A stretch of DNA of 50,409 nucleotides from Ligilactobacillus ruminis DSM 20403 = NBRC 102161 (GCF_900113455.1 NZ_FOPI01000018.1:1-50409), one strand, 5' to 3'. Numbered from the stretch's first letter, positions 16,590-24,229 are shown. Notes: generated from the letters alone by a model not told the origin. Numbers and translations: made by a program.

Positions 16590-17706
16590 TGTCTTCACCT
16601 CCCTTCGAGATTCCCGAGTATTCAGGCATGTCTTCCGGGAAGTAGCCGGATTTCTGCAGAATGTATCGTGCCTGGTTGCCGTCAATGGCGTTGGTCTTGA
16701 CCATCTCGGAAATCTTTGTTGCATAGCCATCACCCAGCGGATCAACAGCAGGGCGCAAATCAGCAGTGAACCGACAGTTCAGCTTGTTGTTCAACTCTCC
16801 GAGAATCGTCCCCATGTAGCGGTTAAGAGCGTTCGTGTACATTCCCTTGATTTGGTCAAGTGATGACTGCTGATCGCCCTGTCCGTTCAGATAACTGTCC
16901 GGTATCCCGTATACCTTGGCAATCTGATTAGCCGTCCAGTCAGTCTGATTGAGCAGTGCCGACACATCGGACTTGATTTCAAGCGGCTTGTAGTCTTCAA
17001 GGTCATCAAGCACCACGGGGCCATAATTAGATGACTCCTGCTGTGCCATAAAACGCCTTGACCGAGCGGCTTTCTGTTTCTCATTAAGCAGGCCGCCCTT
17101 CTTGATGGTCAGAATGCCTGGCGATACTATTGCCTGTTTAAGCGCAGTCAATGTCAGATTCGTGTTGGCCTTCTTGATTGCCATCTCCGAAGACAGCGAT
17201 GCAAGCGGAGAAATGCCAGTCTTGCCGCCGTTTCTGCTGATAAGCCGGAAGTGCAGCATGTCAGACTGGGGAATCGAGTTGACAATTCCGATTCCCGGCT
17301 CGTCAAACGTGACGTTATAGACAAGCGAAGAGCCGTCATCCAGTTCGAAAACGTCAACCTGTGACGGTCTGAGATACTCCCACCTCAAGTCAACCCCGTT
17401 TCTGTTGCGCCATCGGTATACATAGGCTTCTCCGCCTAGTAGTAGCTGCAGGAAAACAGACTTCCAGAACAGATGGCCATTGGACATTGTAGTTGGATTG
17501 TCAATCATACCCTGCATTCTAGATGCTGACGCACGTATTCTAGATGTTGCTAGGTCTCCCGAAATGAGGTTGACGATTGCGAAGACATCGGAATTATGCA
17601 GTGCTTCACGTGCTGAAACGTATACGCTCTCTGTTTTGCATCTCAAGAAATCCGTTACTGTATACTCATCTGAATCGGGAACGGACATCAGATTGAAAAT
17701 CGGCAT
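16576..17706 (-). CDS. Portal protein, HK97 type
   Basis: This is 376 residues: EALHNSDVFAIVNLISGDLATSRI near the start, then FLQLLLGGEAYVYRWRN, then NQTDWTANQIAKVYGIPDSYLNGQGDQQSS, all standard HK97-family portal segments. It forms the dodecameric DNA gate at one capsid vertex and docks terminase. AAGGGGGTGATTAACA precedes the ATG. Order small membrane gene - portal - protease - capsid is intact. Confidence 0.9.
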   Translation of the reverse strand: MPIFNLMSVPDSDEYTVTDFLRCKTESVYVSAREALHNSDVFAIVNLISGDLATSRIRASASRMQGMIDNPTTMSNGHLFWKSVFLQLLLGGEAYVYRWRNRNGVDLRWEYLRPSQVDVFELDDGSSLVYNVTFDEPGIGIVNSIPQSDMLHFRLISRNGGKTGISPLASLSSEMAIKKANTNLTLTALKQAIVSPGILTIKKGGLLNEKQKAARSRRFMAQQESSNYGPVVLDDLEDYKPLEIKSDVSALLNQTDWTANQIAKVYGIPDSYLNGQGDQQSSLDQIKGMYTNALNRYMGTILGELNNKLNCRFTADLRPAVDPLGDGYATKISEMVKTNAIDGNQARYILQKSGYFPEDMPEYSGISKGGEDNDSN

Positions 17707-17708
17707 TG

Positions 17709-17921
17709 TTAATCACCCCCTTTGCCGGCAACAGCCTCACTCAAAAGTCCTAGAATAATGCATGCAAAACCTGTGGCAAAGATTCCCGCAGTTGCGTTCA
17801 GCCGAAAAAAGCCCCATACGAAAAAGACGATTGCCGCCACGTAGAAAATGACGTCAATCGCCTTCCAGATAAGCTTAAGAATGATGATTACCACCCCCTT
17901 AGATAGTGTCACTGTCCTCAC
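17709..17921 (-). CDS. Small membrane protein between terminase and portal
   Basis: This frame gives up to 70 residues from GTG 17921, overlapping the end of terminase by 23 nt. Two hydrophobic segments are visible: IDVIFYVAAIVFFVWGFF and AGIFATGFACIILGLL. A strong AAGGGGGTGG lies further in, so translation could begin at a non-ATG codon near 17880 (ILKLIWKAID). Small proteins of unknown role are often found in this slot in HK97-type phages. Coding is supported by tight packing; function is unknown. Confidence 0.55.
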   Translation of the reverse strand: MRTVTLSKGVVIIILKLIWKAIDVIFYVAAIVFFVWGFFRLNATAGIFATGFACIILGLLSEAVAGKGGD

Positions 17922-19761
17922 TGTTGAACCAGTCGAGAACGTCCTGCTCCGTCATCAAGTCAACTTGATTGCTCTTGTCGTTTGCTATACCGAAATCTTC
18001 GAAGTGATACATCGCCTGGTACATTGCGTCTATGATTGCGTCAACAACGTCAATCTTGAGCGTTGCCTTCGCCTTGTCGACCTGTATTCCGACCTTGTCT
18101 TCGTACAACTGTGCATTTATCAGTGCTTTCTCCATGATTTTGTCATCAAAACGGGTCAATGATCCTTCAACAAACAGTTTCTGCAGAAACTTCGTCGGGT
18201 CCTTCAGTTCGCCTGTTCTCTGACGTACTGCCTGTAGTGGATAACTGGTGTTATACTCCAGACGTTTGATAAATTCATTGACACCCATCGCATCATAGCC
18301 GAAGAACACGACCTTCAACCGGTGCTCGGAAACAAAATCAACGAGCCAGTTAAAGACCTGCTCAGTGCTGATAAGCCCCTGTTCATGAGCCGTGATTGTA
18401 CAGTAGCCCTTCTTAGCCAGTTCTCTGTAGGCGATACCGTCCTGTTTCTCCTTTGCTTCGATAGATCCTGCCCTTTGCCATGGTATGAACGAGTGCTGAA
18501 TGACATGCCACTTTCGCCCTGTCTTGTCAGCGTAAGGAATGACGAAGGCCAAAGCGGTGTTGTCGGACGACATGGAGTAGTCAAATCCTAAGTACGCGTC
18601 CATTCCGTCATAGTCGAATTTGTCAATGACTGCACTTTCGATGTCACTGAGTTTTAAAAAACTGTTTGCTGCTTCTTGAAGCCACAGATTAAGGTTTTTG
18701 TTCTGAAAATCCGAGATGGTGCCGGACAGCATGTCACTGTCGCGTTTGTCTCTCAAGCCGGACAACAGCACATCATGTTGATCAGGAAGATACAGAAGCG
18801 GGTTAGACTTGACCCATGTTTCTTCCTTGAACGTCTCATCCAAATCATCCTGTGCCCAAATCAGGCCAAGATAACTGTCGGCTTCACGGTTCCAGTCCTG
18901 TTCCATTGCCTGCTGCAGCATTTTCTGATCATCATGAAACGGAACGGACGGGTCCGGATATGAAGTGGAAATCTGAATGAATTGCTTGTTCTTGATTTTG
19001 ACTTGGCCTGAAATGATTTTTGAGACCTTTTCACGCGACTTTATTTCGCCAATTTCGTCAACGATAGCTGTAGTAAAGTGGTATGAGTCAAACTGTCCCG
19101 ATTCAAACGATATTGCGCGCAGAACATTATTTGTCTTTTTCTGCACGGTCTGGTCTGACTGAGTGGACAGCTCAGTTTCTTCAGCCAGCGATTTAAATGG
19201 CTCTTTTGCGGTTATCTTCCTCAGCATGGATTTGATATAACCGTACAACTTATTTGTCTGCTTGAAGTTGATCGACGCCACCAGATAGTCCTGATTGAAC
19301 AGCCCGATGCTCTCAATCAGGTATGAGTAACACATCAGAATCGCCATCAAATACGTCTTGCCCTGGCCACGTGCCACGGAAACAATTGCCCGCGTGAACC
19401 TCTTGCCCCCTTCCTTGTTACGCCATCCGAACAGCATTGAAAAGATGAATTCCTGCCAGTGCATCAACTTTGTCGGCTCTTCTGTATCAACATTAGGACA
19501 GATTGACGCAAACTTCAGCAGTTTAGACGCATGGCTTGGACTGTATTCATAAGGGAAATCAGCTTGTCCCTGACGCTGAAGGTCTCGCAGATGGCGGAAT
19601 GCAGCAAGCTTAATCAGATATCCGGTTACAATCTTCCCGTCAAGAACGTCAAATGCGTACTTAGTGCCTTCATCAGTGTACTTGCGACGCTCAGCGTCAA
19701 AATTGTTTTTCCTGTATTCGCCAATGACGTCATGAGACTGTGTCATATCGATTTTGTTCAT
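17899..19761 (-). CDS. terL: Terminase large subunit
   Basis: This 620-residue protein has Walker A as SVARGQGKTYLMA near residue 130, Walker B-like VDEIGEI at about residue 235, and a C-terminal RNase H-like nuclease region (LGFDYSMSSDNTALAF and VVFFGYDAMGVNEFIKRL). It packages phage DNA by ATP hydrolysis and cuts it. GGGGTGGTGAA precedes the ATG. The length fits HK97-type cos phages. Next to HNH and TerS, this suggests cos packaging. Confidence 0.93.
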   Translation of the reverse strand: MNKIDMTQSHDVIGEYRKNNFDAERRKYTDEGTKYAFDVLDGKIVTGYLIKLAAFRHLRDLQRQGQADFPYEYSPSHASKLLKFASICPNVDTEEPTKLMHWQEFIFSMLFGWRNKEGGKRFTRAIVSVARGQGKTYLMAILMCYSYLIESIGLFNQDYLVASINFKQTNKLYGYIKSMLRKITAKEPFKSLAEETELSTQSDQTVQKKTNNVLRAISFESGQFDSYHFTTAIVDEIGEIKSREKVSKIISGQVKIKNKQFIQISTSYPDPSVPFHDDQKMLQQAMEQDWNREADSYLGLIWAQDDLDETFKEETWVKSNPLLYLPDQHDVLLSGLRDKRDSDMLSGTISDFQNKNLNLWLQEAANSFLKLSDIESAVIDKFDYDGMDAYLGFDYSMSSDNTALAFVIPYADKTGRKWHVIQHSFIPWQRAGSIEAKEKQDGIAYRELAKKGYCTITAHEQGLISTEQVFNWLVDFVSEHRLKVVFFGYDAMGVNEFIKRLEYNTSYPLQAVRQRTGELKDPTKFLQKLFVEGSLTRFDDKIMEKALINAQLYEDKVGIQVDKAKATLKIDVVDAIIDAMYQAMYHFEDFGIANDKSNQVDLMTEQDVLDWFNSEDSDTI

Positions 19762-19775
19762 TTCACCACCCCCTA

Positions 19776-20225
19776 TTACAGGAATTCCTTGAGTGCATCC
19801 GTTGCTGATTTAGCGTCACTCTTTGTCGCAATGGACATTAGTTCCTGTCTGGCCTTAGGCGACAGTCCCAGTTGTCCACCGACCATTGTAAGCTGATTAT
19901 TGGCGTCCTTGAGCGTCATAACCGCCGGATTCTTCTTGTACCCGGTGAAATCCTTACCGATAATTTCGCCCATCTGGTCCTGTAACGTCTTGTACATTGG
20001 TGTTTGAATGCCATTTTCCTTGATATCCTCATAGGCAACCCTGTAAATCTCGTACTGTGTGCAATACTGCTCAACCAAACTGGTATCTACTCTTTCAACA
20101 CGTCCGGTTGCTTCGAGGAACGGCACAATTTTGCGCCAGCATTCCTTGGCCAGAACCCCCAGATAACTAGGCGGAGTTCTGGAAACTTTGCCGTCATTCT
20201 GCAGATAATATGGCTTAGTTGCCAC
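19776..20225 (-). CDS. terS: Terminase small subunit, P27 family
   Basis: This is about 149 residues (TPPSYLGVLAKECWRKIVPFLEATGRVERVDTSLVEQYCTQYEIYR). The pattern of LGxxxxxxWxxIVPxLxxxGxxxxxD is that of P27-type small terminases, which recognise the packaging site. The GTG at 20225 is preferred because GAGAGGTG lies 6 nt ahead; an alternative GTG is at 20234. It lies 14 nt before TerL. Confidence 0.85.
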   Translation of the reverse strand: MATKPYYLQNDGKVSRTPPSYLGVLAKECWRKIVPFLEATGRVERVDTSLVEQYCTQYEIYRVAYEDIKENGIQTPMYKTLQDQMGEIIGKDFTGYKKNPAVMTLKDANNQLTMVGGQLGLSPKARQELMSIATKSDAKSATDALKEFL

Positions 20226-20384
20226 AACTTTCACCTCTCTTTCTCCGGGATAGCCCCCCTTTTAAAAATTTCAAAAAATTCGCGCGACGTAAGACGTGGG
20301 CACTGTGTGTAGCTCTTCTCACGGCGCATGAGGGCGGGGGGATTAACAAATAAAACAGATTAAGTGTAATCATACTCACAATGA
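20226..20384. other. Candidate cos (packaging) region
   Basis: This non-coding stretch between HNH and small terminase genes has a C-run (CCCCCC near 20256), an A/T-rich tract, GCGCGACGTAAGACGT and a G-run (GGGCGGGGGG near 20333-20340). In HNH-encoding cos phages of Gram-positive hosts the cohesive-end site lies here. The cut position cannot be read from sequence alone. Confidence 0.45.
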
Positions 20385-20915
20385 TTAGGAATGCTTAGGA
20401 AGCCTCTCACGGCTTTTCAGCAACTCCCGTAATAACTTCAAATCCGTTACCTTGCCGACCTGCTTCAATTCATTCTGCGAACCAGTCCCGTAATAGTCCC
20501 GTTCCCATCTGCTCTTGATCATATGACAGTTTCTGCAGCATGCTGTAAGGTTGTCTGCATCAGTCATCATGCTCTTGTCATACTCAATCGGCACAATATG
20601 ATCAACGATTCCTGCATTGAATGCTCCACAGTATCCACATACATAATGATCTCGTTCAAGTACATAGTGTCTCAATGAACGCCATTGTCTTGTATGATAG
20701 AATTTATTCTGCTCTGCCTTGACATCATCCCTCACACGCGTTGTCCGGTTGTACTCCCGGTTATGTCTTTTGGCATGCATCTCATTTCTGACGCCCCACT
20801 GTTTCCTCCTGGCTAGATATTCTGCTTCATACTGACTATGCTCGTTACAGTAATGATCAGGGTATGCTACCATCGCATGGCAACCAGTATAACGACAACG
20901 TCTATATCTACCCAT
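20385..20915 (-). CDS. HNH endonuclease
   Basis: This is 176 residues from ATG 20915. Zinc-type pairs occur at CRYTGCHAMV...CNEH and in the core: YVCGYCGAFNAGIVDHIVPIEYDKS...DNLTACCRNCHMIKSRWE. This is the HNH fold with CxxC...DHI...CxxCH. Such proteins beside terminase support DNA nicking at cos in HK97-like phages. The start codon overlaps the stop of the previous gene (ATGGGTAG), so translation is likely coupled. Confidence 0.9.
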   Translation of the reverse strand: MGRYRRCRYTGCHAMVAYPDHYCNEHSQYEAEYLARRKQWGVRNEMHAKRHNREYNRTTRVRDDVKAEQNKFYHTRQWRSLRHYVLERDHYVCGYCGAFNAGIVDHIVPIEYDKSMMTDADNLTACCRNCHMIKSRWERDYYGTGSQNELKQVGKVTDLKLLRELLKSRERLPKHS

Positions 20916-21102
20916 CGTCAATCACACTTTCAAGATATACAAGCATTGTTTTGGAATCAACCTCATACCGTTGCTTTAATGATCTAAGCCCTTCTGCAAC
21001 GAGTTCAAACACCTCATCGCCTGTCATTCCATCTGTGGCGCCGACAACAACTTTATTATCTTCGCGGTTGATTACCACACGTCTAAATACAGTGTCTTTC
21101 AA
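20908..21102 (-). CDS. Small phage protein, unknown
   Basis: This is 64 residues from TTG 21102, set by AAAGGAAG 6 nt upstream. A longer frame begins at 21171 but runs through a terminator-like hairpin at 21127-21152, so the shorter start is preferred. Sequence KDTVFRRVVINREDNKVVVGATDGMTGDEVFELVAEGLRSLK is mixed alpha/beta with no motif I recognise. It overlaps the HNH gene by 8 nt. Confidence 0.6.
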   Translation of the reverse strand: MKDTVFRRVVINREDNKVVVGATDGMTGDEVFELVAEGLRSLKQRYEVDSKTMLVYLESVIDDG

Positions 21103-21124
21103 AATTTTCTTCCTTTCTCTGCTG

Positions 21125-21152
21125 CAAAAAAGGCCAGCCGTTAAGACTGACC
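21125..21152 (-). terminator. Intrinsic terminator ahead of the HNH-terminase genes
   Basis: On the minus strand GGTCAG-TCTTAACGG-CTGGCC (one G-U pair) is followed by TTTTTT. It lies just behind the gene at 21161-21337 and ahead of the packaging genes, so late transcription must start after it or read through, perhaps with help from the ArpU-type regulator. Confidence 0.65.
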
Positions 21153-21160
21153 TCCTGAAT

Positions 21161-21337
21161 TCATTCATCAAGTTTCCTTAGTTGTTCTCTCATTCTGCTG
21201 TTGTCAACAACAAGCTCGTTAATCTTGATTGTTATGTCCAACAAATCCCTGTCAACGTATAAGTTGTGATTTACATCCCTGTTATATTTGATGAGCTTGT
21301 TCAATGCTTCCAGAGCTCTTGATTCAGTAGCTTCCAA
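21161..21337 (-). CDS. Small coiled-coil phage protein
   Basis: This is 58 residues from TTG 21337, set by GAGGTGATTAGA. It is helical and charged with the phrase INELVVDNSRMREQLRKLDE. The same phrase (INELVVENIELENRLNEKL) occurs in the next gene upstream at 21343, so the two share a coiled-coil segment and may pair. No known family recognised. Confidence 0.6.
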   Translation of the reverse strand: MEATESRALEALNKLIKYNRDVNHNLYVDRDLLDITIKINELVVDNSRMREQLRKLDE

Positions 21338-21342
21338 TCTAA

Positions 21343-21669
21343 TCACCTCGTATGATTTCTTTCGCAAACCCAACCGTAATCACTTGGAATCATATGTTTC
21401 AAAATTCCGTCAACTTCAAAACAATAACTACAATACGGAACGTGTTCCCCTTCTACCCAGTACATTCTTCCATCATCACTGATATGGCCGCGTTCTCTGA
21501 GATTCAATTTTTCATTGAGTCTGTTTTCAAGTTCAATATTCTCAACAACAAGTTCGTTGATTACCTTGGCCATTTCGGTTGCCTTCGCAATGAGTTCAGC
21601 GTCCCTGAACTTTCTGACAAGCTCCGTAACATCTCTTACCAGTTGAGATATATCACTGTAATTTACCAT
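21343..21669 (-). CDS. Small phage protein with coiled coil and Cys-rich end
   Basis: This is 108 residues from ATG 21669 (GAGGATAAGCTTG upstream). Residues 1-58 form a helical coiled coil; the C-terminus has EHVPYCSYCFEVDGILKHMIPSDYGWVCERNH, a CxxC plus C/H cluster that could bind zinc. It overlaps the upstream gene by 17 nt. Role unknown. Confidence 0.6.
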   Translation of the reverse strand: MVNYSDISQLVRDVTELVRKFRDAELIAKATEMAKVINELVVENIELENRLNEKLNLRERGHISDDGRMYWVEGEHVPYCSYCFEVDGILKHMIPSDYGWVCERNHTR

Positions 21670-21838
21670 CAAGCTTATCCTCTATCATCTGTTTAAGTTC
21701 AAGCAGGTCCTTTTCGTCAGCATAGTTTCTGACATACGACTTTGCCATGGATCTGTACTGATACTTTCTTGACTTCTCCTTGTTCTTTTCGTTCCACTTT
21801 TTGTTTGCTTTCTTCTTTGCATCTGACAATTCTGACAT
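21653..21838 (-). CDS. Small basic phage protein
   Basis: This is 61 residues from ATG 21838, set by GGAGTGACCGTT. The N-terminal half is very lysine-rich (DAKKKANKKWNEKNKEKSRKYQYRSMAKSYVRNYA), then an acidic helix (DEKDLLELKQMIEDKL). Similar short proteins occur in many lactobacillus and staphylococcus phages near the late-control region. The basic part may bind nucleic acid, by inference only. Confidence 0.68.
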   Translation of the reverse strand: MSELSDAKKKANKKWNEKNKEKSRKYQYRSMAKSYVRNYADEKDLLELKQMIEDKLDGKLQ

Positions 21839-21943
21839 AACGGTCACTCCTGTCCCGACTGCCGAACCTTCGATACTATCATCATACTACCTAAGATATC
21901 TGCAAAGTGTATGATGTTAGTCTCGCATTTGTCCGGTAATCGT

Positions 21944-22042
21944 CTAATTTTCAATTACGATTGTCTTAAACACCCATAGTATCACTGCTAACACAATTGC
22001 CACAGCAGCTGAGATATAATATTTCTTTTCCTGCTTATTCAT
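21944..22042 (-). CDS. Possible 32-residue membrane peptide
   Basis: A short frame from ATG 22042 (MNKQEKKYYISAAVAIVLAVILWVFKTIVIEN) has a basic start and one clear membrane helix. No good ribosome binding site is visible. It lies just beyond the hairpin that ends the 45-residue peptide cassette. Weakly supported. Confidence 0.35.
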   Translation of the reverse strand: MNKQEKKYYISAAVAIVLAVILWVFKTIVIEN

Positions 22043-22062
22043 GATATTATGATATGGGGAAA

Positions 22063-22091
22063 CAGGTAAGGCTGATAACCAACCTTACCTG
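22063..22091 (-). terminator. Hairpin after the 45-residue peptide gene
   Basis: CAGGTAAGG and CCTTACCTG form a perfect 9-bp stem with an 11-nt loop, followed on the minus strand by TTTCCCC. The T-run is short, so termination may be partial. Confidence 0.55.
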
Positions 22092-22096
22092 CCAAA

Positions 22097-22234
22097 CTAT
22101 TTATTTATAAGAGCGTCAACAATGTCTTTGATGATTTCAAGCAATACCGTAATCGGTGCGGCCCATGCGCCAATTGCAACGTACCTTGAAATCTTAACCT
22201 TGTTGAGCTCTTTTTGTTTGGCTTTCCTTCCCAA
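22097..22234 (-). CDS. 45-residue amphipathic/hydrophobic peptide, Fst-toxin-like
   Basis: Translation from TTG 22234, 7 nt after GGAGGTGA, gives a basic N-terminus (MGRKAKQKELNKVKISRY) and a hydrophobic helix (VAIGAWAAPITVLLEIIKDIVDALINK). The API-VLLE pattern loosely recalls Fst-family type I toxins (API.VG..L). The gene forms a closed cassette with a near-consensus promoter, a palindrome between -35 and -10 and a hairpin behind it. Alternatives are a holin-like or bacteriocin-like peptide. The open frame and ribosome binding site are clear; the function is not. Confidence 0.6.
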   Translation of the reverse strand: MGRKAKQKELNKVKISRYVAIGAWAAPITVLLEIIKDIVDALINK

Positions 22235-22253
22235 ATCTTTCACCTCCTTACAA

Positions 22254-22286
22254 TTATATAATACACCTTTTAAGGTGTATTGTCAA
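22254..22286 (-). promoter_or_regulatory. Near-consensus promoter with operator palindrome
   Basis: On the minus strand TTGACA (22286-22281), 17 nt, then TATTAT (22263-22258). Two 10-bp arms, AATACACCTT and AAGGTGTATT, separated by TT (22260-22281), fill the spacer. A repressor bound here would block RNA polymerase. It drives the 45-residue peptide and possibly the genes to its left. Confidence 0.75.
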
Positions 22287-22316
22287 TGATTTTCAAGCAT
22301 TTTTTTGTTAAAAATA

Positions 22317-22345
22317 TAAAAAAACAAGGCTTGTCGCCTTGCTTA
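22317..22345 (-). terminator. Intrinsic terminator after the ArpU-type gene
   Basis: On the minus strand GCAAGGC-GACAA-GCCTTGT is followed by TTTTTTT and a further T-rich run. It separates the early transcript from the peptide cassette and late genes. Confidence 0.8.
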
Positions 22346-22367
22346 TTAATAACATTCTATAATCGTT

Positions 22368-22805
22368 CTATTTGTACACGTGCAGATCAGGGCACCCTTT
22401 CTGCATCTCAAAACAGTCGGCGAACTCGTTGAATGCCTTGTCCCTAAGCTTGTAGTACGTTGCACGCTCGCAATACATTGTATCAATGACTTGCCAGTTC
22501 TGAAGGCCTTGCACGTATCGTGCCTTGAAGATGTAGTATGACGTCTGAGAGCAGTGACTGAACGCCTGAGATACCCCGGTGATTATGTCCCGCGCTGCAA
22601 TGTATCTAATCATCTTCCTTTCGGTGTTGTTCACGCTGTCATCACGCACAATGGGCATGTTGCTAATGACTGGCGACGCAAGGCTGGCCGGACTTGCATT
22701 CGCGATTCTGAGAATGCGTGGCAGCTTCTTGTCCAGGAACTCCTTCACATTCCTTGCGGTTGCTTTGTAGTCAATGTTGTCAATTTCAATCAATAAATCG
22801 TCCAC
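22368..22805 (-). CDS. ArpU-family late transcription regulator
   Basis: This is 145 residues from GTG 22805, set by AAAGGGAGTGGC. It begins MDDLLIEIDNIDYKATARNVKEFLDKKLPRIL and ends with a helix-turn-helix-like part (FKARYVQGLQNWQVIDTMYCERATYYKLRDKAFNEFADCF). This is the ArpU/RinA-like pattern of sigma-factor-like proteins that switch on phage late genes. It is the last early gene, with a terminator behind, just before the late block. Confidence 0.82.
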   Translation of the reverse strand: MDDLLIEIDNIDYKATARNVKEFLDKKLPRILRIANASPASLASPVISNMPIVRDDSVNNTERKMIRYIAARDIITGVSQAFSHCSQTSYYIFKARYVQGLQNWQVIDTMYCERATYYKLRDKAFNEFADCFEMQKGCPDLHVYK

Positions 22806-22853
22806 AACGCCACTCCCTTTTTGATATAATTAGATTGCCATATCATTTTAGAG

Positions 22854-22880
22854 AGTCGGCTTTAAGGACCGGCTTTTTTT
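22854..22880 (+). terminator. Plus-strand terminator-like hairpin
   Basis: AGTCGG-CTTTAAGGA-CCGGCT followed by seven T on the plus strand. All nearby genes are on the minus strand, so it would stop antisense transcription into the early region. Confidence 0.6.
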
Positions 22881-22881
22881 A

Positions 22882-23043
22882 TTAGATTCTGATTCGTGCC
22901 ATCTGGTCAAGACCCCGAGAATTAATCTCTTCAAACGTCCACGTACCAGACTTATCGTGAGGGATGCCATTCTCAATCCTGGTCATCAACTGTCCGTTCT
23001 CGCCTCTGACATACCACATTCGCCTGGTATCAGTAACTCTCAC
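22882..23043 (-). CDS. Small phage protein, 53 residues
   Basis: A short frame from GTG 23043 (VRVTDTRRMWYVRGENGQLMTRIENGIPHDKSGTWTFEEINSRG...) shows a compact beta-like pattern (MWYVRGENGQ) and fills most of the gap between the HTH/NUMOD-like gene and the ArpU-type gene. The ribosome binding site is weak (GGCAGCGAG), so translation may be coupled to the gene ahead. Unknown function. Confidence 0.45.
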   Translation of the reverse strand: MRVTDTRRMWYVRGENGQLMTRIENGIPHDKSGTWTFEEINSRGLDQMARIRI

Positions 23044-23064
23044 GGCATACCGTCGCTCGCTGCC

Positions 23065-23553
23065 TTAACTTTTTCGCCTTATTTCCCAGTCGCCATGCAC
23101 AAAAGTTCTCCCGTTTCTTGTCCATTCTGACAAAGCACAGTGGGGCAATCCAAAAGCACGCTCGGCGGCTGACAGGGTTTTGAATTCCACTTGCTCGCCT
23201 GTTGAGCGATTGACGCATAACACTTTGACATCGAGTCTTCGGACATTGGGATGCATTTTGTAATAGAACTCCCTTAAACCGTACTTTCCACTGATTTTCC
23301 CAACCGCGGCCGAAGATAGCCCTGTTACCATCGCTATTTCTACGTAAGTGTACCCGTTTTCTATCATGTTTCTGAGCGTTGCAGCTCCTGGGTTCTTTCC
23401 TCTTTTACTCTTCTTGTTGGCTTTTGAACTTGATCGTTTTCGCTCTTCCAAAAGAATCTGCACTGCTTCGTCATCGGCGTAATCTTCTATATGATCGAAC
23501 GCTTGCGCACCGTATTTTTCCTCGACCCAGTTTACCGCTTCTACAAATTTCAT
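23065..23553 (-). CDS. HTH protein with NUMOD1-like C-terminus
   Basis: This is 162 residues. The N-terminus (FVEAVNWVEEKYGAQAFDHIEDYADDEAVQIL) and helix-turn-helix (GYTYVEIAMVTGLSSAAVGKISGKYGLREFYYKMHP) match the gene at 25173-25706. The C-terminus (VLCVNRSTGEQVEFKTLSAAERAFGLPHCALSEWTRNG...GDWEIRR) looks like a NUMOD1/IENR1 DNA-binding repeat, usually attached to homing endonucleases, but no nuclease domain is present. GAGGGTGATCTCGG precedes ATG 23553. It overlaps the methylase-like gene by 4 nt. Probably DNA-binding. Confidence 0.7.
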   Translation of the reverse strand: MKFVEAVNWVEEKYGAQAFDHIEDYADDEAVQILLEERKRSSSKANKKSKRGKNPGAATLRNMIENGYTYVEIAMVTGLSSAAVGKISGKYGLREFYYKMHPNVRRLDVKVLCVNRSTGEQVEFKTLSAAERAFGLPHCALSEWTRNGRTFVHGDWEIRRKS

Positions 23554-24218
23554 CCGAGATCACCCTCCCACTCCACGTTTAAGAATTTTGCGAAGTCATC
23601 AGTTTTAGGAATCTCCAAAATGTTGGAAAATGCCAGAAAATTGTAGTTGTCACTCTTTACGTAAAATGCCCGTTTGGCTTTCCTGCTTAAGGAATCGCAT
23701 TGGATAACCACCGCATTTATGCCTCTGATGGATGCATTGAATAGCAGAAATGGAATTGCTCTATCTGACAGTTCTTCAAGATGATACCAATACGCTTGTG
23801 GATCATATGTGAAAATACTAGACGTTAGAATGTCATTGGCCATAGTGTCTTTTCTTTTGTGTGCAAACGCCGGATCTTCTTTAGCATTATAGACCCAACG
23901 GGCTATCATCATTCCTCCGGTACCTGCTGCCATCTCATAATAATCAGTCTGCCCTGGTTCAGAAACAATCGAATTTGCCAGTTTAGCAACTGAATTAGGT
24001 GTAAAATCTTGCTTCTTCGCCTTCCGCTCGGCTTGTTCAGTTTCAAAGTATTCGTGGAACCAGTCATAATCAAGATTAGTATCAATTTTTAGAAAATTTC
24101 CAAACAGCTCTTCGCGTTCTTCTTTCTTAAGCAGAATTTCCATCAGCCTTTCAGGTGCCTTGAATGCATCGTCAATCCCTAGTAAATCGTTTACGGTTTT
24201 GACATCAAATTTAACCAT
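23550..24218 (-). CDS. N-6 DNA methylase-like protein, catalytic motif not seen
   Basis: This is about 222 residues from ATG 24218 (GAGGGGTGAG upstream). Motif I for S-adenosylmethionine binding is clear as YYEMAAGTGGMMIARW, preceded by KQDFTPNSVAKLANSIV, as in HsdM-type methylases. The expected catalytic motif IV (NPPY/DPPY) is absent; the place where it should be reads VKSDNYNFLAFSNI. Related short phage proteins exist. It may bind cofactor or DNA without methylating, or act with a partner. It overlaps HTH and integrase genes by 4 nt each. Confidence 0.7.
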   Translation of the reverse strand: MVKFDVKTVNDLLGIDDAFKAPERLMEILLKKEEREELFGNFLKIDTNLDYDWFHEYFETEQAERKAKKQDFTPNSVAKLANSIVSEPGQTDYYEMAAGTGGMMIARWVYNAKEDPAFAHKRKDTMANDILTSSIFTYDPQAYWYHLEELSDRAIPFLLFNASIRGINAVVIQCDSLSRKAKRAFYVKSDNYNFLAFSNILEIPKTDDFAKFLNVEWEGDLG

Positions 24219-24229
24219 CATCTCACCCC

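Noticed and set aside
16590-16745. Longer N-terminus for the prohead protease
   Set aside because: The extension lacks a ribosome binding site, overlaps the portal gene deeply and reads like out-of-frame portal sequence; ATG 16589 has GGGAGG upstream.
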